A DNA stretch of 64,000 nt, taken from Aquimarina sp040786285 (GTDB lineage Bacteria > Bacteroidota > Bacteroidia > Flavobacteriales > Flavobacteriaceae). The stretch lies in contig NZ_JBFMKQ010000001.1 of assembly GCF_040786285.1 (NCBI RefSeq), forward strand, positions 1,302,001 to 1,366,000, written 5' to 3'. Below, in pieces: positions 26,959 through 35,214 of the stretch. A model generated the notes under the pieces. That model was not told the DNA's origin. It did not search any database and worked only from the letters and a program-made list of their open reading frames with translations. The stretch's first letter is position 1, and every line of letters begins with the position of its first letter. The translations under genes and the position numbers were made by a program.

Positions 26959-27001
26959 CAAAAGTATGAGACAACGATTTCTTAAAAAATGACTTTTGTC
27001 A
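26959..27001 (-). promoter_or_regulatory. Crp/Fnr-type operator and -7 box, cbb3 operon
   Basis: Perfect dyad arms in TGACTTTTGTCA at 26990-27001, then 23 bases, then TACTTTTG at 26966-26959 on the minus strand. Start codon of ccoS at 26939. Control of cbb3 by an Fnr/FixK-type protein is well known in other bacteria. Confidence 0.8.
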
Positions 27002-27035
27002 GGTTTTGTTTAGGAATACTATTCGTAGAAAGAAT

Positions 27036-28256
27036 CTATTTGGTTTTGAAACGAAGTTTCCCGGTTTCAATTTTGATTGCAGTTTTTGCCAGTATAGTAA
27101 ATACAAATGCACCTAGTGCCCAAATCCCCAGGGTTACACCTATCTCGATACCTGTTGGAGTATATTCAGCAATTTTTCCATAAGGCCCTGGAATAAAACC
27201 GGGTACAATTAAACCAAATCCCTTTTCTATCCAAATGGCTATAAATAAAATGAAACAACAAAAATAAAGTACTTTAAGGTTGTTGCGTAATTTACCAAAA
27301 GTAAGTAGGACAGTTGCCAAGACGTTTAACGGAATTGCGGTCCAGATCCATGGCAATAATGCAGTTTTACCGTGTAATCCAAAAAACAGGTAATAGGCAC
27401 TTTCACTATGATGTGTAGGAGCATAAAATTCTTTGAATAGTTCAGAAACTAACATAATAAGGTTGATCTGTGCAGCTACCGTAACGATCATGCCTATTTT
27501 TTTAATCGTTTTGTCTTCAATTCTAAATTCTGTAAATGTTCTGATAACTGCTAAAACCAAAATAATTAATGCAGGACCTGCAGCAAATGCTGATGCCAAA
27601 AAACGTGGTCCTAACAGGGCATTATTCCAGAAAGGTCTGGCTTGTAATCCCTGATATAAAAATGCAGTGACCAAATGGATCGCTACTGCCCAGAAAACTG
27701 ACAAAATTGCTCCGGGAACATATATTTTGGGATTTGGAACTTTTCCTTGGTAACGTCTAAAAAGAATATAAAACGGAATGGAAATGTTTAAAAACAAATA
27801 TCCGTTAAGAACAAGAACATCCCATGTAAGCATAGAAGCAGGAAAGTTAAATACTCCGATTCCTGGTATCATATGCCAAAGTACCGATGGTCCACCCATA
27901 TCGGCTACAACAAATGCTAAACACATAATAAGCGCTGCAACTGCTAGTCCTTCACCAATGAGTACGGCTTGCTTAAAATCGATATCTTTTAGAACATAAG
28001 TAGGCATTACCAACATCACCGCAGCAGCGGCCACGCCAACCAAAAAAGTGAAATTAGAAATATATAACCCCCAACTTACCCTATCGGTCATTCCGGTGGC
28101 ACTTAAACCATATTCTAACTGAACAGAATAGCAATACATTCCTACCAGCATCACAAATGTCAAAAAAGCCATCCAGATGTGATATTTTTTTGATCCTTGA
28201 GTAATAGTATCTAAACTATCTATTACTAAACTTCTAAAAACTTTAAGTCTTCTCAT
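27036..28256 (-). CDS. NrfD-type quinol-oxidising membrane subunit
   Basis: A 406-residue protein with about ten membrane helices of the NrfD/HybB/PsrC family. Members bind quinol and pass electrons to a partner Fe-S protein, encoded just upstream (28479). Together they probably replace NapC as the quinol dehydrogenase for the nitrate reductase. Last gene of the nap cluster. A 120-base inverted repeat lies between it and the Fe-S gene. Confidence 0.85.
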   Translation of the reverse strand: MRRLKVFRSLVIDSLDTITQGSKKYHIWMAFLTFVMLVGMYCYSVQLEYGLSATGMTDRVSWGLYISNFTFLVGVAAAAVMLVMPTYVLKDIDFKQAVLIGEGLAVAALIMCLAFVVADMGGPSVLWHMIPGIGVFNFPASMLTWDVLVLNGYLFLNISIPFYILFRRYQGKVPNPKIYVPGAILSVFWAVAIHLVTAFLYQGLQARPFWNNALLGPRFLASAFAAGPALIILVLAVIRTFTEFRIEDKTIKKIGMIVTVAAQINLIMLVSELFKEFYAPTHHSESAYYLFFGLHGKTALLPWIWTAIPLNVLATVLLTFGKLRNNLKVLYFCCFILFIAIWIEKGFGLIVPGFIPGPYGKIAEYTPTGIEIGVTLGIWALGAFVFTILAKTAIKIETGKLRFKTK

Positions 28257-28326
28257 CTTGATTACGTTATAAATATATCATTCATCGGTGCACTTATTCT
28301 GTTAACTTCTGGGTGCTAATAAAATC

Positions 28327-28446
28327 ACGTCAATTCGAGTGATCCGACGGTAGGAGGATTGTATCGAGAATAGTGATTTTTGCTCGAAAACTATTCTCGA
28401 TACATTTTTTCTCCATTTCATTACTAAAAAATACTCGAATTGACGT
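28327..28446. repeat. 120-base nested inverted repeat, TCTCGATAC family
   Basis: Outer arms ACGTCAATTCGAGT (28327-28340) and ACTCGAATTGACGT (28433-28446) are perfect complements. Inner arms GTATCGAGAATAG (28361-28373) and CTATTCTCGATAC (28391-28403) are also perfect. Partial copies are at 9043-9098 and 21901-21957 and a degenerate one at 19197-19291. It fills most of the 222-base gap between the Fe-S and NrfD genes. Confidence 0.85.
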
Positions 28447-28478
28447 TTTTTCAATATTTTAATTTAAACTCAATTAGA

Positions 28479-29603
28479 TTAATCCATGAAATACCAGAAC
28501 TTTGGTTCTGTACCCAGATCTTCTTTTAGTCTAAACACTTTTTTATTCTCCAGTACCCAGCGTATGGTACTATTGGGATCTAACAAATTTCCAAAAATTC
28601 TTGCTCCGGTCGGACAAGCATCGACGCAGGCTGGGTTTTTACCAGCCCTGGATCGCTGTACACAAAATGTACATTTTTCCATTACACCCTTTTTGCGCAT
28701 ACGATTTCCCAGGTAATGCTGGTTTTTATTTATTTCTTCTTCGGGAACCTCTGGGGTACTCCAGTTAAATCGCCTCCCATCATAAGGGCAAGCGGCCATA
28801 CAGTATCTGCAACCTACGCACCAATCATAATCGATGACTACTAATCCATCATCTTCTCTCCAGGTAGCTTGCACAGGACAAACATCTACACATGGAGGGT
28901 TATCGCAATGAAAACACTGGGTTCCCATATAAAAGTGTCCTTCAGCAGGAACTTCGTGGTAGTAGTTATCATCGGCTTCATCAAACTTAAAACCTTTTCC
29001 ATCTTTCATTTCATGGATACGGATATATTCCATTTGTGAATTTCGGTCTTGATTATTTTCTTCGACACAAGCACTTACACAATCCATATATCCTTGACAT
29101 TTTGAAATATTAAATGCATAACCAAAGAGCACATCTTTTTCGGCATCTTTAGAAGACATTTTAATATTTTTCTTCTTCCGAAGTTGATAGGAGCGAACCA
29201 ATCGTTCTACAGTAGCATTTCGTTCCTCATCAGTCATTAATTTATAGTTGCCCTTGAATTGTTCTTCCCAGTCTATTTGTGCTTTTTCTTTAGTGTCTTC
29301 TCCAGTGGTAACACTGCATGATGTACTTACAGCTCCGGCACCGATCAGTAAACTTGCAGTTAATTTCCTAAATGCAGTACGACGATCCATTTGTACATCA
29401 AAAACTTGATCAAAACCATCTTTTTTTCGTTCTTCACCAATAGCAGTATCTACAGCAGCATCAAAATCCTCATCACTAAGTTGATCATTAGTATGAGAAC
29501 CACATCCTCCAGAAGTTTTTCCGCAGCCACAAGTACCAGAAGATTCACTTTTAAAATTTCCGAGGTTTAGTGAAAACCATTTTTTATTATTTTGATCGCT
29601 CAT
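28479..29603 (-). CDS. DmsB/NrfC-like iron-sulfur protein with Tat-like motif
   Basis: A 374-residue electron-transfer protein with four cysteine groups for four [4Fe-4S] clusters: CQGYMDCVSACVEENN, CFHCDNPPCVDVCP, CVGCRYCMAACPYDGR and CTFCVQRSRAGKNPACVDACP. A twin-arginine-like stretch (RRTAFRK, then a hydrophobic run) starts only at about residue 73. It is preceded by an unusual Cys/Gly-rich segment (CGCGKTSGGCGSH). Partner of the NrfD subunit downstream and the cytochromes upstream. Confidence 0.88.
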   Translation of the reverse strand: MSDQNNKKWFSLNLGNFKSESSGTCGCGKTSGGCGSHTNDQLSDEDFDAAVDTAIGEERKKDGFDQVFDVQMDRRTAFRKLTASLLIGAGAVSTSCSVTTGEDTKEKAQIDWEEQFKGNYKLMTDEERNATVERLVRSYQLRKKKNIKMSSKDAEKDVLFGYAFNISKCQGYMDCVSACVEENNQDRNSQMEYIRIHEMKDGKGFKFDEADDNYYHEVPAEGHFYMGTQCFHCDNPPCVDVCPVQATWREDDGLVVIDYDWCVGCRYCMAACPYDGRRFNWSTPEVPEEEINKNQHYLGNRMRKKGVMEKCTFCVQRSRAGKNPACVDACPTGARIFGNLLDPNSTIRWVLENKKVFRLKEDLGTEPKFWYFMD

Positions 29604-29624
29604 AAGTACTATAGATGATATTAA

Positions 29625-30248
29625 CTATTCTCTTTCTTTAACTTTTTGACTATTAAACCTTGCCGGCCATCTGGTTTCAAAACCAGGTTGATGTGGGTTA
29701 TGACAATTTACGCAGGTCATTGAGGCTCTAGGTGGTGCCCAACCTGCTACTTTTTTACCATGCGCTCCGCCTTTCCAATCTTCAAACTGTTTGCTATGGC
29801 ATTGACTACATAATTTATAGCTTCTGTTGAAATCGATTGTCTTACCTGTTAGGCTTTTTAAATTATCCATGTCGTCCCCATTATGACATGTTATGCAGTT
29901 CATTGTATTTAAATTTGCATGTGCCAATTTAATATCCCAATGTGCTTTTTTTGCATCTTCTTTATTTTGTAATTCATGTAATGGTTTTGTGTGACATTCG
30001 GTACAGGCATATGACGTTATTTGGCCTTTCCTTTCTGGGATTAAAAAACTATGTTCGCCTTCGGTGATTTCTATGGTTTCGATTCCTTCCAGAAGTTGTT
30101 CTGAAGACATCGACGTACCATGATAATTTTTACTTTCAGCCTCTATTTTGTCGGTGATGTTATGATATTCGCCTTCGCCATGCTTACAGGAAAAAAGTGT
30201 AACCATGAAAGTACAGCCTAGTATATATATATAATTTTTTTTAGTCAT
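29625..30248 (-). CDS. Tetraheme c-type cytochrome lipoprotein
   Basis: A 207-residue exported protein with a lipobox-like VTLFSC at about residue 21. Four heme motifs follow: CTECH, CITCH, CSQCH and CVNCH. It resembles cytochrome c3 / NrfB-type electron carriers. Its start overlaps the end of the NapB-like gene by eight bases. It probably carries electrons between the Fe-S/NrfD pair and NapB. Confidence 0.85.
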   Translation of the reverse strand: MTKKNYIYILGCTFMVTLFSCKHGEGEYHNITDKIEAESKNYHGTSMSSEQLLEGIETIEITEGEHSFLIPERKGQITSYACTECHTKPLHELQNKEDAKKAHWDIKLAHANLNTMNCITCHNGDDMDNLKSLTGKTIDFNRSYKLCSQCHSKQFEDWKGGAHGKKVAGWAPPRASMTCVNCHNPHQPGFETRWPARFNSQKVKERE

Positions 30249-30942
30249 TTTGACGGCTATTAGTTCTTGTAAAAATTTCTACATCTACATATTCACGAGT
30301 ATCGGGTACGTGACATTGACGACAGTTTATTCTTTCGGGATGTGTAACTCTAATCTCTTTTGGTGCAGCTGGACCTGCATGACAGGACAAACAGTTCTCT
30401 CTCATTTGAATATCATGTGGCATCATCGGGGGGCTACCAGGTAAAGCGTTATTTACACCTACTTTGGGAGCGTTTAGTTTTGCAAAATTTGCAGCGGTAA
30501 AAAGGGTTTCGACTTTTTGAGCTACGTGACATTGCCGACAATTAATTAACTCGGGATGTGGAGTTACAGGAGTATAAGCATTAAATTTTTCTACAAACCC
30601 TCCATTTTGATGGCATTGTAAACAAGCAGTTCCTCCTACACCTCTTTCACCTTTAAGCAAAGGATGAGGAATACTGGGTGGGGCTCCTGGGTATGCTCTA
30701 TTATTATAATATGTGTCTAGACTGCGTTGATGAGCTTCATCAACAGGCATATTAAGATATTCTATAGCAAATTCTGAACGCGTAAACACTCCTTTTTCTG
30801 AAGGAATCACAGAAACGGGAACTGTAGCTTCAATTGGGATATATGCTTCTTCTAATCCTTTTTTATAGCTATAATTCCAGATCGCTATAAATGCAATGAA
30901 TAAAAGTGTGAACAATGATATGATACCTAGTCTCTTTTTCAT
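30241..30942 (-). CDS. napB: NapB-like cytochrome with four heme motifs
   Basis: A 233-residue protein with an N-terminal membrane anchor (about 5-25). CLQCH, CRQCH, CLSCH and CRQCH motifs are present; the second pair lies in NCLSCHAGPAAPKEI and INCRQCHVP, which are characteristic of NapB. Standard NapB binds two hemes, so this one appears to carry two extra sites. It delivers electrons to NapA, whose gene ends three bases before it. Confidence 0.85.
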   Translation of the reverse strand: MKKRLGIISLFTLLFIAFIAIWNYSYKKGLEEAYIPIEATVPVSVIPSEKGVFTRSEFAIEYLNMPVDEAHQRSLDTYYNNRAYPGAPPSIPHPLLKGERGVGGTACLQCHQNGGFVEKFNAYTPVTPHPELINCRQCHVAQKVETLFTAANFAKLNAPKVGVNNALPGSPPMMPHDIQMRENCLSCHAGPAAPKEIRVTHPERINCRQCHVPDTREYVDVEIFTRTNSRQND

Positions 30943-30945
30943 AAC

Positions 30946-33273
30946 CTACACTTTTTCGACTTTAACAGCACATTTTTTATAGTCTGGTTCTTTAGAAATC
31001 GGACAAAAAGCATCTAGAGTAACGTCATTAATCATCATGTTTTCATCAAAGAAGGGGACAAAAACCTGACCTTTGGTAGGTAAACCTCTTTCATTTATGG
31101 ATGCAGGTAATGTGCATGACCCTCTACGTGAAGTTATTTTTATATTTTCTCCATTTCTAATCCCTAATGCTTTTGCATCTTCGGGATGAAACTCTGCATA
31201 GGCACTTGGCATCGCTTTATGCAATACAGGAATCCTACGTGTCATAGAACCTGTATGCCAATGTTCGATAACTCTTCCTGTATTGAGCCAAAAAGGGTAT
31301 GTTGCATCTGGGATTTCAGGAGCGGGTTCATATGGGCGTTGCCAAATCACGGCTTTACCGTCAGGTTTTCCATAGAAATGAAAATCTTCACCATTAGAAC
31401 ATGCAGGGTCATATTTTGCATTAAAGCGCCATTGCGTGGATTTTCCATCTACATAGGGCCAGATTACTCCGGATTCCTTCTTTAGAACTTCTAATGGAGC
31501 CATCCCATGTTTTGCTCCTTCATGAAACTGTCTGTATTCGTTATAAATTTCTTCAACATGATTTTCTTCACTGTAAGGAAATAAATCACCATAACCCATT
31601 CGTTTTGCAACTTCGATGGTCATCCATGCGTCTGGAGTTGTTTCTCCTGGACCCTCTACCATTTTATCCCAATGTTGCGTTCTTCGCTCCGAGTTTCCGT
31701 ATAATCCACTTTTTTCTATGTGCCATGATGCTGGTAAAATTACATCAGCAACATCAGATGTTGGTGTTGGAAAAACGTCTGAAACAACCACAAAACAAGA
31801 GTCTTTTTCCATACCAGGACGATAACGACTTGTTTTAGGCAATGAAACCAGTGGATTTGTTACTTGTGTCCAAATAAATTTAATATCTCCACGATCGACT
31901 GCTCTAAACATTTCTGTAGCATGATATGTTGGTTTAGCAGGAATACGTTCGTAAGGTACTTTCCATATTTTTGCTGCCAAGCGTCTATGCTTTTCATTCA
32001 TAACCACTCCTTTGGGCAACTTATGTGTAAAAGTACCTACTTCTCTTGCTGTACCACATGCAGAGGGTTGACCTGTTAATGAAAATGGTCCGTTTCCCGG
32101 TTGTGAAATTTTCCCTGTAAGTAGATGAATATTATACACTAAATTGTTCATCCATGTTCCTCGGGTATGTTGATTCATACCCATGCACCAGTAGGAAACT
32201 ACTTTTTTATTTGGGTTTCCGTATATAGCGGCCAAATATTTGATATCTTTTACAGATACTTTGGAGTATTTGGCAACCTTTTCTGGAGTATACTCTTCTA
32301 AGAATTTTTTATACGCTTTAAAATCTATTGTTGAGGGCTTGTCCTTAAATTTGTAATTATCTTCAAGACCATATCCCATATTGGTTAACCCTTTACTGAA
32401 GTTGCAATGTTTTTCTACAAAGGATGTATTTACCCATCCATTATGAATGATTTCATAGCAAATGGCATTAGCAACAGCCAAGTCAGTTTGAGGTTCGAAT
32501 AATATAGATTTATCAGAGGCCGTACTAGAACGTGTTGTACGCGTGGCAAAATCAATAATTTTAGCACCTCTTCTACTTTTTTGTTCTAACATTCTAGAGA
32601 ATAATACAGGGTGCATTTCTGCCATATTATTTCCCCAGGTTATAAAATAATCCGCATGGTCGATATCATCATAACAACCCATAGGTTCATCGGCCCCAAA
32701 AGAGGTTAAAAAACCAGCTACGGCACTAGCCATGCATAACCGAGCATTACAATCCAGATTGTTTGTACCAATAGCACCTTTCATTAATTTAGACGCAACA
32801 TACCCTTCGGGTATTGTTGATTGTCCAGAGGTATACATGGCTACCGCATCTTTACCATGTTTCTCAATAGTTTCTTTCATCTTATTGGCAACAATGTCCA
32901 AAGCCTCATTAATTGGGGTTTTAACATATTGACCATTTTTCTTTACCAGAGCATGAGTTAGTCTATCTTTTGATTGAATACACATGGTTTGATGATATCC
33001 TTTTACACAAAGTAATCCTTTGTTTACAGAGCTGTTAGGATCTCCTTTTACAGCGACTGCTTTTCCATTTTCGGTACCTACCAAAATACCACACCCAACA
33101 CCACAAAATCTACATGGACCTTTTTTCCAATCTAAGTTTGCACTATTTGGTATTCCTTTTTCCTGCTCATCTGCAAATAGTATTCCTGGAAACATAGTTG
33201 CAGCTGCCGTCATTGCAGACAACATTGCCATTTTTTTAATAAAACTTCTTCTATTGGTTTGCGAGGTATACAT
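30946..33273 (-). CDS. napA: Periplasmic nitrate reductase catalytic subunit NapA
   Basis: A 775-residue molybdoenzyme that reduces nitrate to nitrite. It has a Tat signal (NRRSFIKKMAML), the N-terminal [4Fe-4S] motif CRFCGVGCGILVG with its fourth Cys in LLCVKG, and the molybdenum-ligand Cys in NARLCMASAVAGF, the Nap pattern. The ATG at 33273 gives a proper Tat N-terminus; an in-frame start at 33312 would lie inside napD. The enzyme needs the molybdopterin guanine dinucleotide cofactor; moa genes are at 61404-63877. Confidence 0.97.
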   Translation of the reverse strand: MYTSQTNRRSFIKKMAMLSAMTAAATMFPGILFADEQEKGIPNSANLDWKKGPCRFCGVGCGILVGTENGKAVAVKGDPNSSVNKGLLCVKGYHQTMCIQSKDRLTHALVKKNGQYVKTPINEALDIVANKMKETIEKHGKDAVAMYTSGQSTIPEGYVASKLMKGAIGTNNLDCNARLCMASAVAGFLTSFGADEPMGCYDDIDHADYFITWGNNMAEMHPVLFSRMLEQKSRRGAKIIDFATRTTRSSTASDKSILFEPQTDLAVANAICYEIIHNGWVNTSFVEKHCNFSKGLTNMGYGLEDNYKFKDKPSTIDFKAYKKFLEEYTPEKVAKYSKVSVKDIKYLAAIYGNPNKKVVSYWCMGMNQHTRGTWMNNLVYNIHLLTGKISQPGNGPFSLTGQPSACGTAREVGTFTHKLPKGVVMNEKHRRLAAKIWKVPYERIPAKPTYHATEMFRAVDRGDIKFIWTQVTNPLVSLPKTSRYRPGMEKDSCFVVVSDVFPTPTSDVADVILPASWHIEKSGLYGNSERRTQHWDKMVEGPGETTPDAWMTIEVAKRMGYGDLFPYSEENHVEEIYNEYRQFHEGAKHGMAPLEVLKKESGVIWPYVDGKSTQWRFNAKYDPACSNGEDFHFYGKPDGKAVIWQRPYEPAPEIPDATYPFWLNTGRVIEHWHTGSMTRRIPVLHKAMPSAYAEFHPEDAKALGIRNGENIKITSRRGSCTLPASINERGLPTKGQVFVPFFDENMMINDVTLDAFCPISKEPDYKKCAVKVEKV

Positions 33274-33277
33274 GGTG

Positions 33278-33517
33278 TTAGTTGTTTTTTGGTGTGTTAA
33301 ATCCAGAAACAAGGGCCAGTAGTTTTAGACTGTCTATAGTTTCAAGTTTTTCTTTTAGGATATCCTCTTCAGTCGTATTTTCAGTTTCGGTAACTAAAAC
33401 AAGAACCTCTTTATTCTGAGCAGCCACGACCTCACATTGATCTATTGCCGATAATGCCTGAATGAGTTCATTTTTTTTGCCGTTGTGTGGATGAGCTAGG
33501 TAACTTTTGATTGGCAT
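33278..33517 (-). CDS. napD: NapA chaperone NapD
   Basis: A 79-residue protein of the NapD family, starting MPIKSYLAHPHNGKK with a ferredoxin-like alpha/beta pattern. NapD binds the Tat signal of NapA during maturation. It is four bases upstream of napA. No TGA-N6-TCA site lies in the 114 bases before it, so transcription may come from the porin promoter at 34955. Confidence 0.85.
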   Translation of the reverse strand: MPIKSYLAHPHNGKKNELIQALSAIDQCEVVAAQNKEVLVLVTETENTTEEDILKEKLETIDSLKLLALVSGFNTPKNN

Positions 33518-33631
33518 ATTTTCTCTGTTTAAAGCTTCTTATGATCTAATTTTGAATAGGTATTTTGTTTCCTTCTTTGAAAAACAAATACAGTGTACTT
33601 GTTCAAAGATAATTGCTTCAAATCCATGTAC

Positions 33632-34927
33632 TTAAGGTATGGATTTTTCTTCATTTTTTTTGAAATCTGTGGTAAAAAGATTTGGGTTAATAATCAACCG
33701 AGCCCACCCCCAGTTGTTGGTATTGTCGTGAGGTCTACCTCCTTTAACCAGGCTCATGCTTTCTGAAGCAAACATGTGCGAATACCCTAGATTCAATTTT
33801 ACGTTTTTTATTATTTTTTGAGTAAATACAACATCTACTTCTGTTCCTAGATATTTATCTTCATCGGCAGTTAGATCTGCATTGGCCATAAAGTAATGTC
33901 CTTTAAGAAGCAAATTAGATTTCTCTCCGGTAGTAAAAACCAGTTTTGCATATACATCATTTAAACCTACATTATTTGCATGATTACCTACATAGAAGTA
34001 ATCCATATATCCATTAAATTTATGATTAGTACCATATAATGGGAAGAAAGATTTGTTTTTGTCATCACCATCTTGATCTGTACCGCTTAGAAGTTCAATT
34101 CCTAAACCGTATAGAATTTTTCCCGGCTTGTATGTAGCTTCCAATGAAACCTGATATGCGCTTAGATCTGTATCAGCATCTGCTTTTCCGAATTGATAAT
34201 AGGCGCTACCAGCAAAATTAACGTCGCTTACCGGGAATGTAAAATAAGAACCGGTAGTTTGTCTGTAGAAAACTCCATCGGGTTCATCATTGTTAACCCC
34301 TGTAAATTTTTGAAACCCTGTATTAAGAAATAAAAAGCTTGCTGAGCTTTTTTCCCAGTTCTTTTTGAGATATCCATACTGCATGGCTTTGTAAGTAAAG
34401 AATCCCTGTATATTAAATGATGTTCCTTCATTGGGTTGTCCTTCCTGACTGAAAGCAGCTCCTATATCTGCCTTGAATGTATCTTTTTCATACTTAATCA
34501 ATGCTGCGTCATGAAAACGGCCTTGCATAGCCCAGTCGAGCCCACCAAAAATACGTTGGTCGTCGTATGAAATGACTTGCCGCCCTGCTTTGAGGGACCA
34601 GTTTTGATCAAGAAATATTTGCCCCCAAGCTTGAAACAACGAAAAAGAATCATTGCCATCATTAATTAATATCTGGCGCGTATCACCCCAAGTACTCACA
34701 TCCTGAACACTAATAAAGAGCTTCAGTCTTTCTTGTTTGTACCCAAAATTGAGTCGTGAACGCTGGGTAACAAATGCTGCAGGATCTGCATCATCAGGAA
34801 ATAGGTTGTTAAACCCATGTCGATATTCAAATCTCGATCGTAGATCGGCGTCAACAGTTAATTGAGCAAATAAGTCTGTAGTAAAAAGAATTAAAAATAG
34901 AACAGGTAAATATTTGAATACTTTCAT
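33632..34927 (-). CDS. Outer-membrane porin, alginate-export-like
   Basis: A 431-residue beta-barrel with a signal peptide (MKVFKYLPVLFLI to LFAQ). The sequence LRSRFEYRHGF, then QRSRLNFGYK, then KAGRQVISYDDQRIFG matches the alginate-export / OprE-like barrel pattern. Its position before napD in the same orientation suggests a porin for nitrate or nitrite, an inference from context only. The ATG at 34927 is chosen because the promoter at 34955-34997 would start transcription after the upstream in-frame start (34957). Confidence 0.78.
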   Translation of the reverse strand: MKVFKYLPVLFLILFTTDLFAQLTVDADLRSRFEYRHGFNNLFPDDADPAAFVTQRSRLNFGYKQERLKLFISVQDVSTWGDTRQILINDGNDSFSLFQAWGQIFLDQNWSLKAGRQVISYDDQRIFGGLDWAMQGRFHDAALIKYEKDTFKADIGAAFSQEGQPNEGTSFNIQGFFTYKAMQYGYLKKNWEKSSASFLFLNTGFQKFTGVNNDEPDGVFYRQTTGSYFTFPVSDVNFAGSAYYQFGKADADTDLSAYQVSLEATYKPGKILYGLGIELLSGTDQDGDDKNKSFFPLYGTNHKFNGYMDYFYVGNHANNVGLNDVYAKLVFTTGEKSNLLLKGHYFMANADLTADEDKYLGTEVDVVFTQKIIKNVKLNLGYSHMFASESMSLVKGGRPHDNTNNWGWARLIINPNLFTTDFKKNEEKSIP

Positions 34928-34954
34928 AGAAGTTATAATATGAATTAGTGAATA

Positions 34955-35028
34955 CAAATGTTACCTTATTAAATTACGAATAATATGATATTTATCAGTT
35001 TTTATTTAGTATTTCTTTAAGAGTTTTA
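34955..35028. promoter_or_regulatory. Crp/Fnr-type operator between porin and a small membrane protein
   Basis: Perfect palindrome TGATATTTATCA at 34986-34997. On the minus strand the box at 34962-34955 reads AACATTTG (one base off); on the plus strand 35021-35028 reads GAGTTTTA (two off). Both sit at the 23-base spacing. It is roughly 60 bases from each start codon (34927 and 35060). Confidence 0.65.
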
Positions 35029-35059
35029 CAGATGTTTTAACCTCTTAAAGTTTTAAACT

Positions 35060-35212
35060 ATGAAAGCCAACTCAAATAAAATTAATTTGAGAAAGAAGAT
35101 ACTTGTAGCAATGATCATCATATGCTTAGGGGTCATTCTTGCCTATTTATTCTATAATACTGAAATAGTGCAAATGGTATTGGATTTGTTTTCTCCTTAC
35201 CCAGAGAGCTAA
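35060..35212 (+). CDS. Small single-helix membrane protein (50 residues)
   Basis: The reading frame runs from ATG at 35060 to TAA at 35210-35212. The protein has a basic N-terminus (NKINLRKK), one hydrophobic helix (about 14-33) and a short tail ending SPYPES. The frame is otherwise unexplained and starts 62 bases after the operator at 34986-34997. No family is recognised. It is convergent with the PdxH-like gene, whose stop is two bases away. It may be an oxidase- or transporter-associated microprotein. Confidence 0.6.
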   Translation: MKANSNKINLRKKILVAMIIICLGVILAYLFYNTEIVQMVLDLFSPYPES

Positions 35213-35214
35213 CG

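Noticed and set aside
31494..31838. Plus-strand open frame of 114 codons inside napA
   Set aside because: It is the complement of napA coding sequence, has no recognisable domain, no promoter and no start context.
33518..33631. Search for an operator directly before napD
   Set aside because: No TGA-N6-TCA site was found; TGATCTAATTTTGA at 33542 lacks the second half. The nap genes more likely share the porin transcript.
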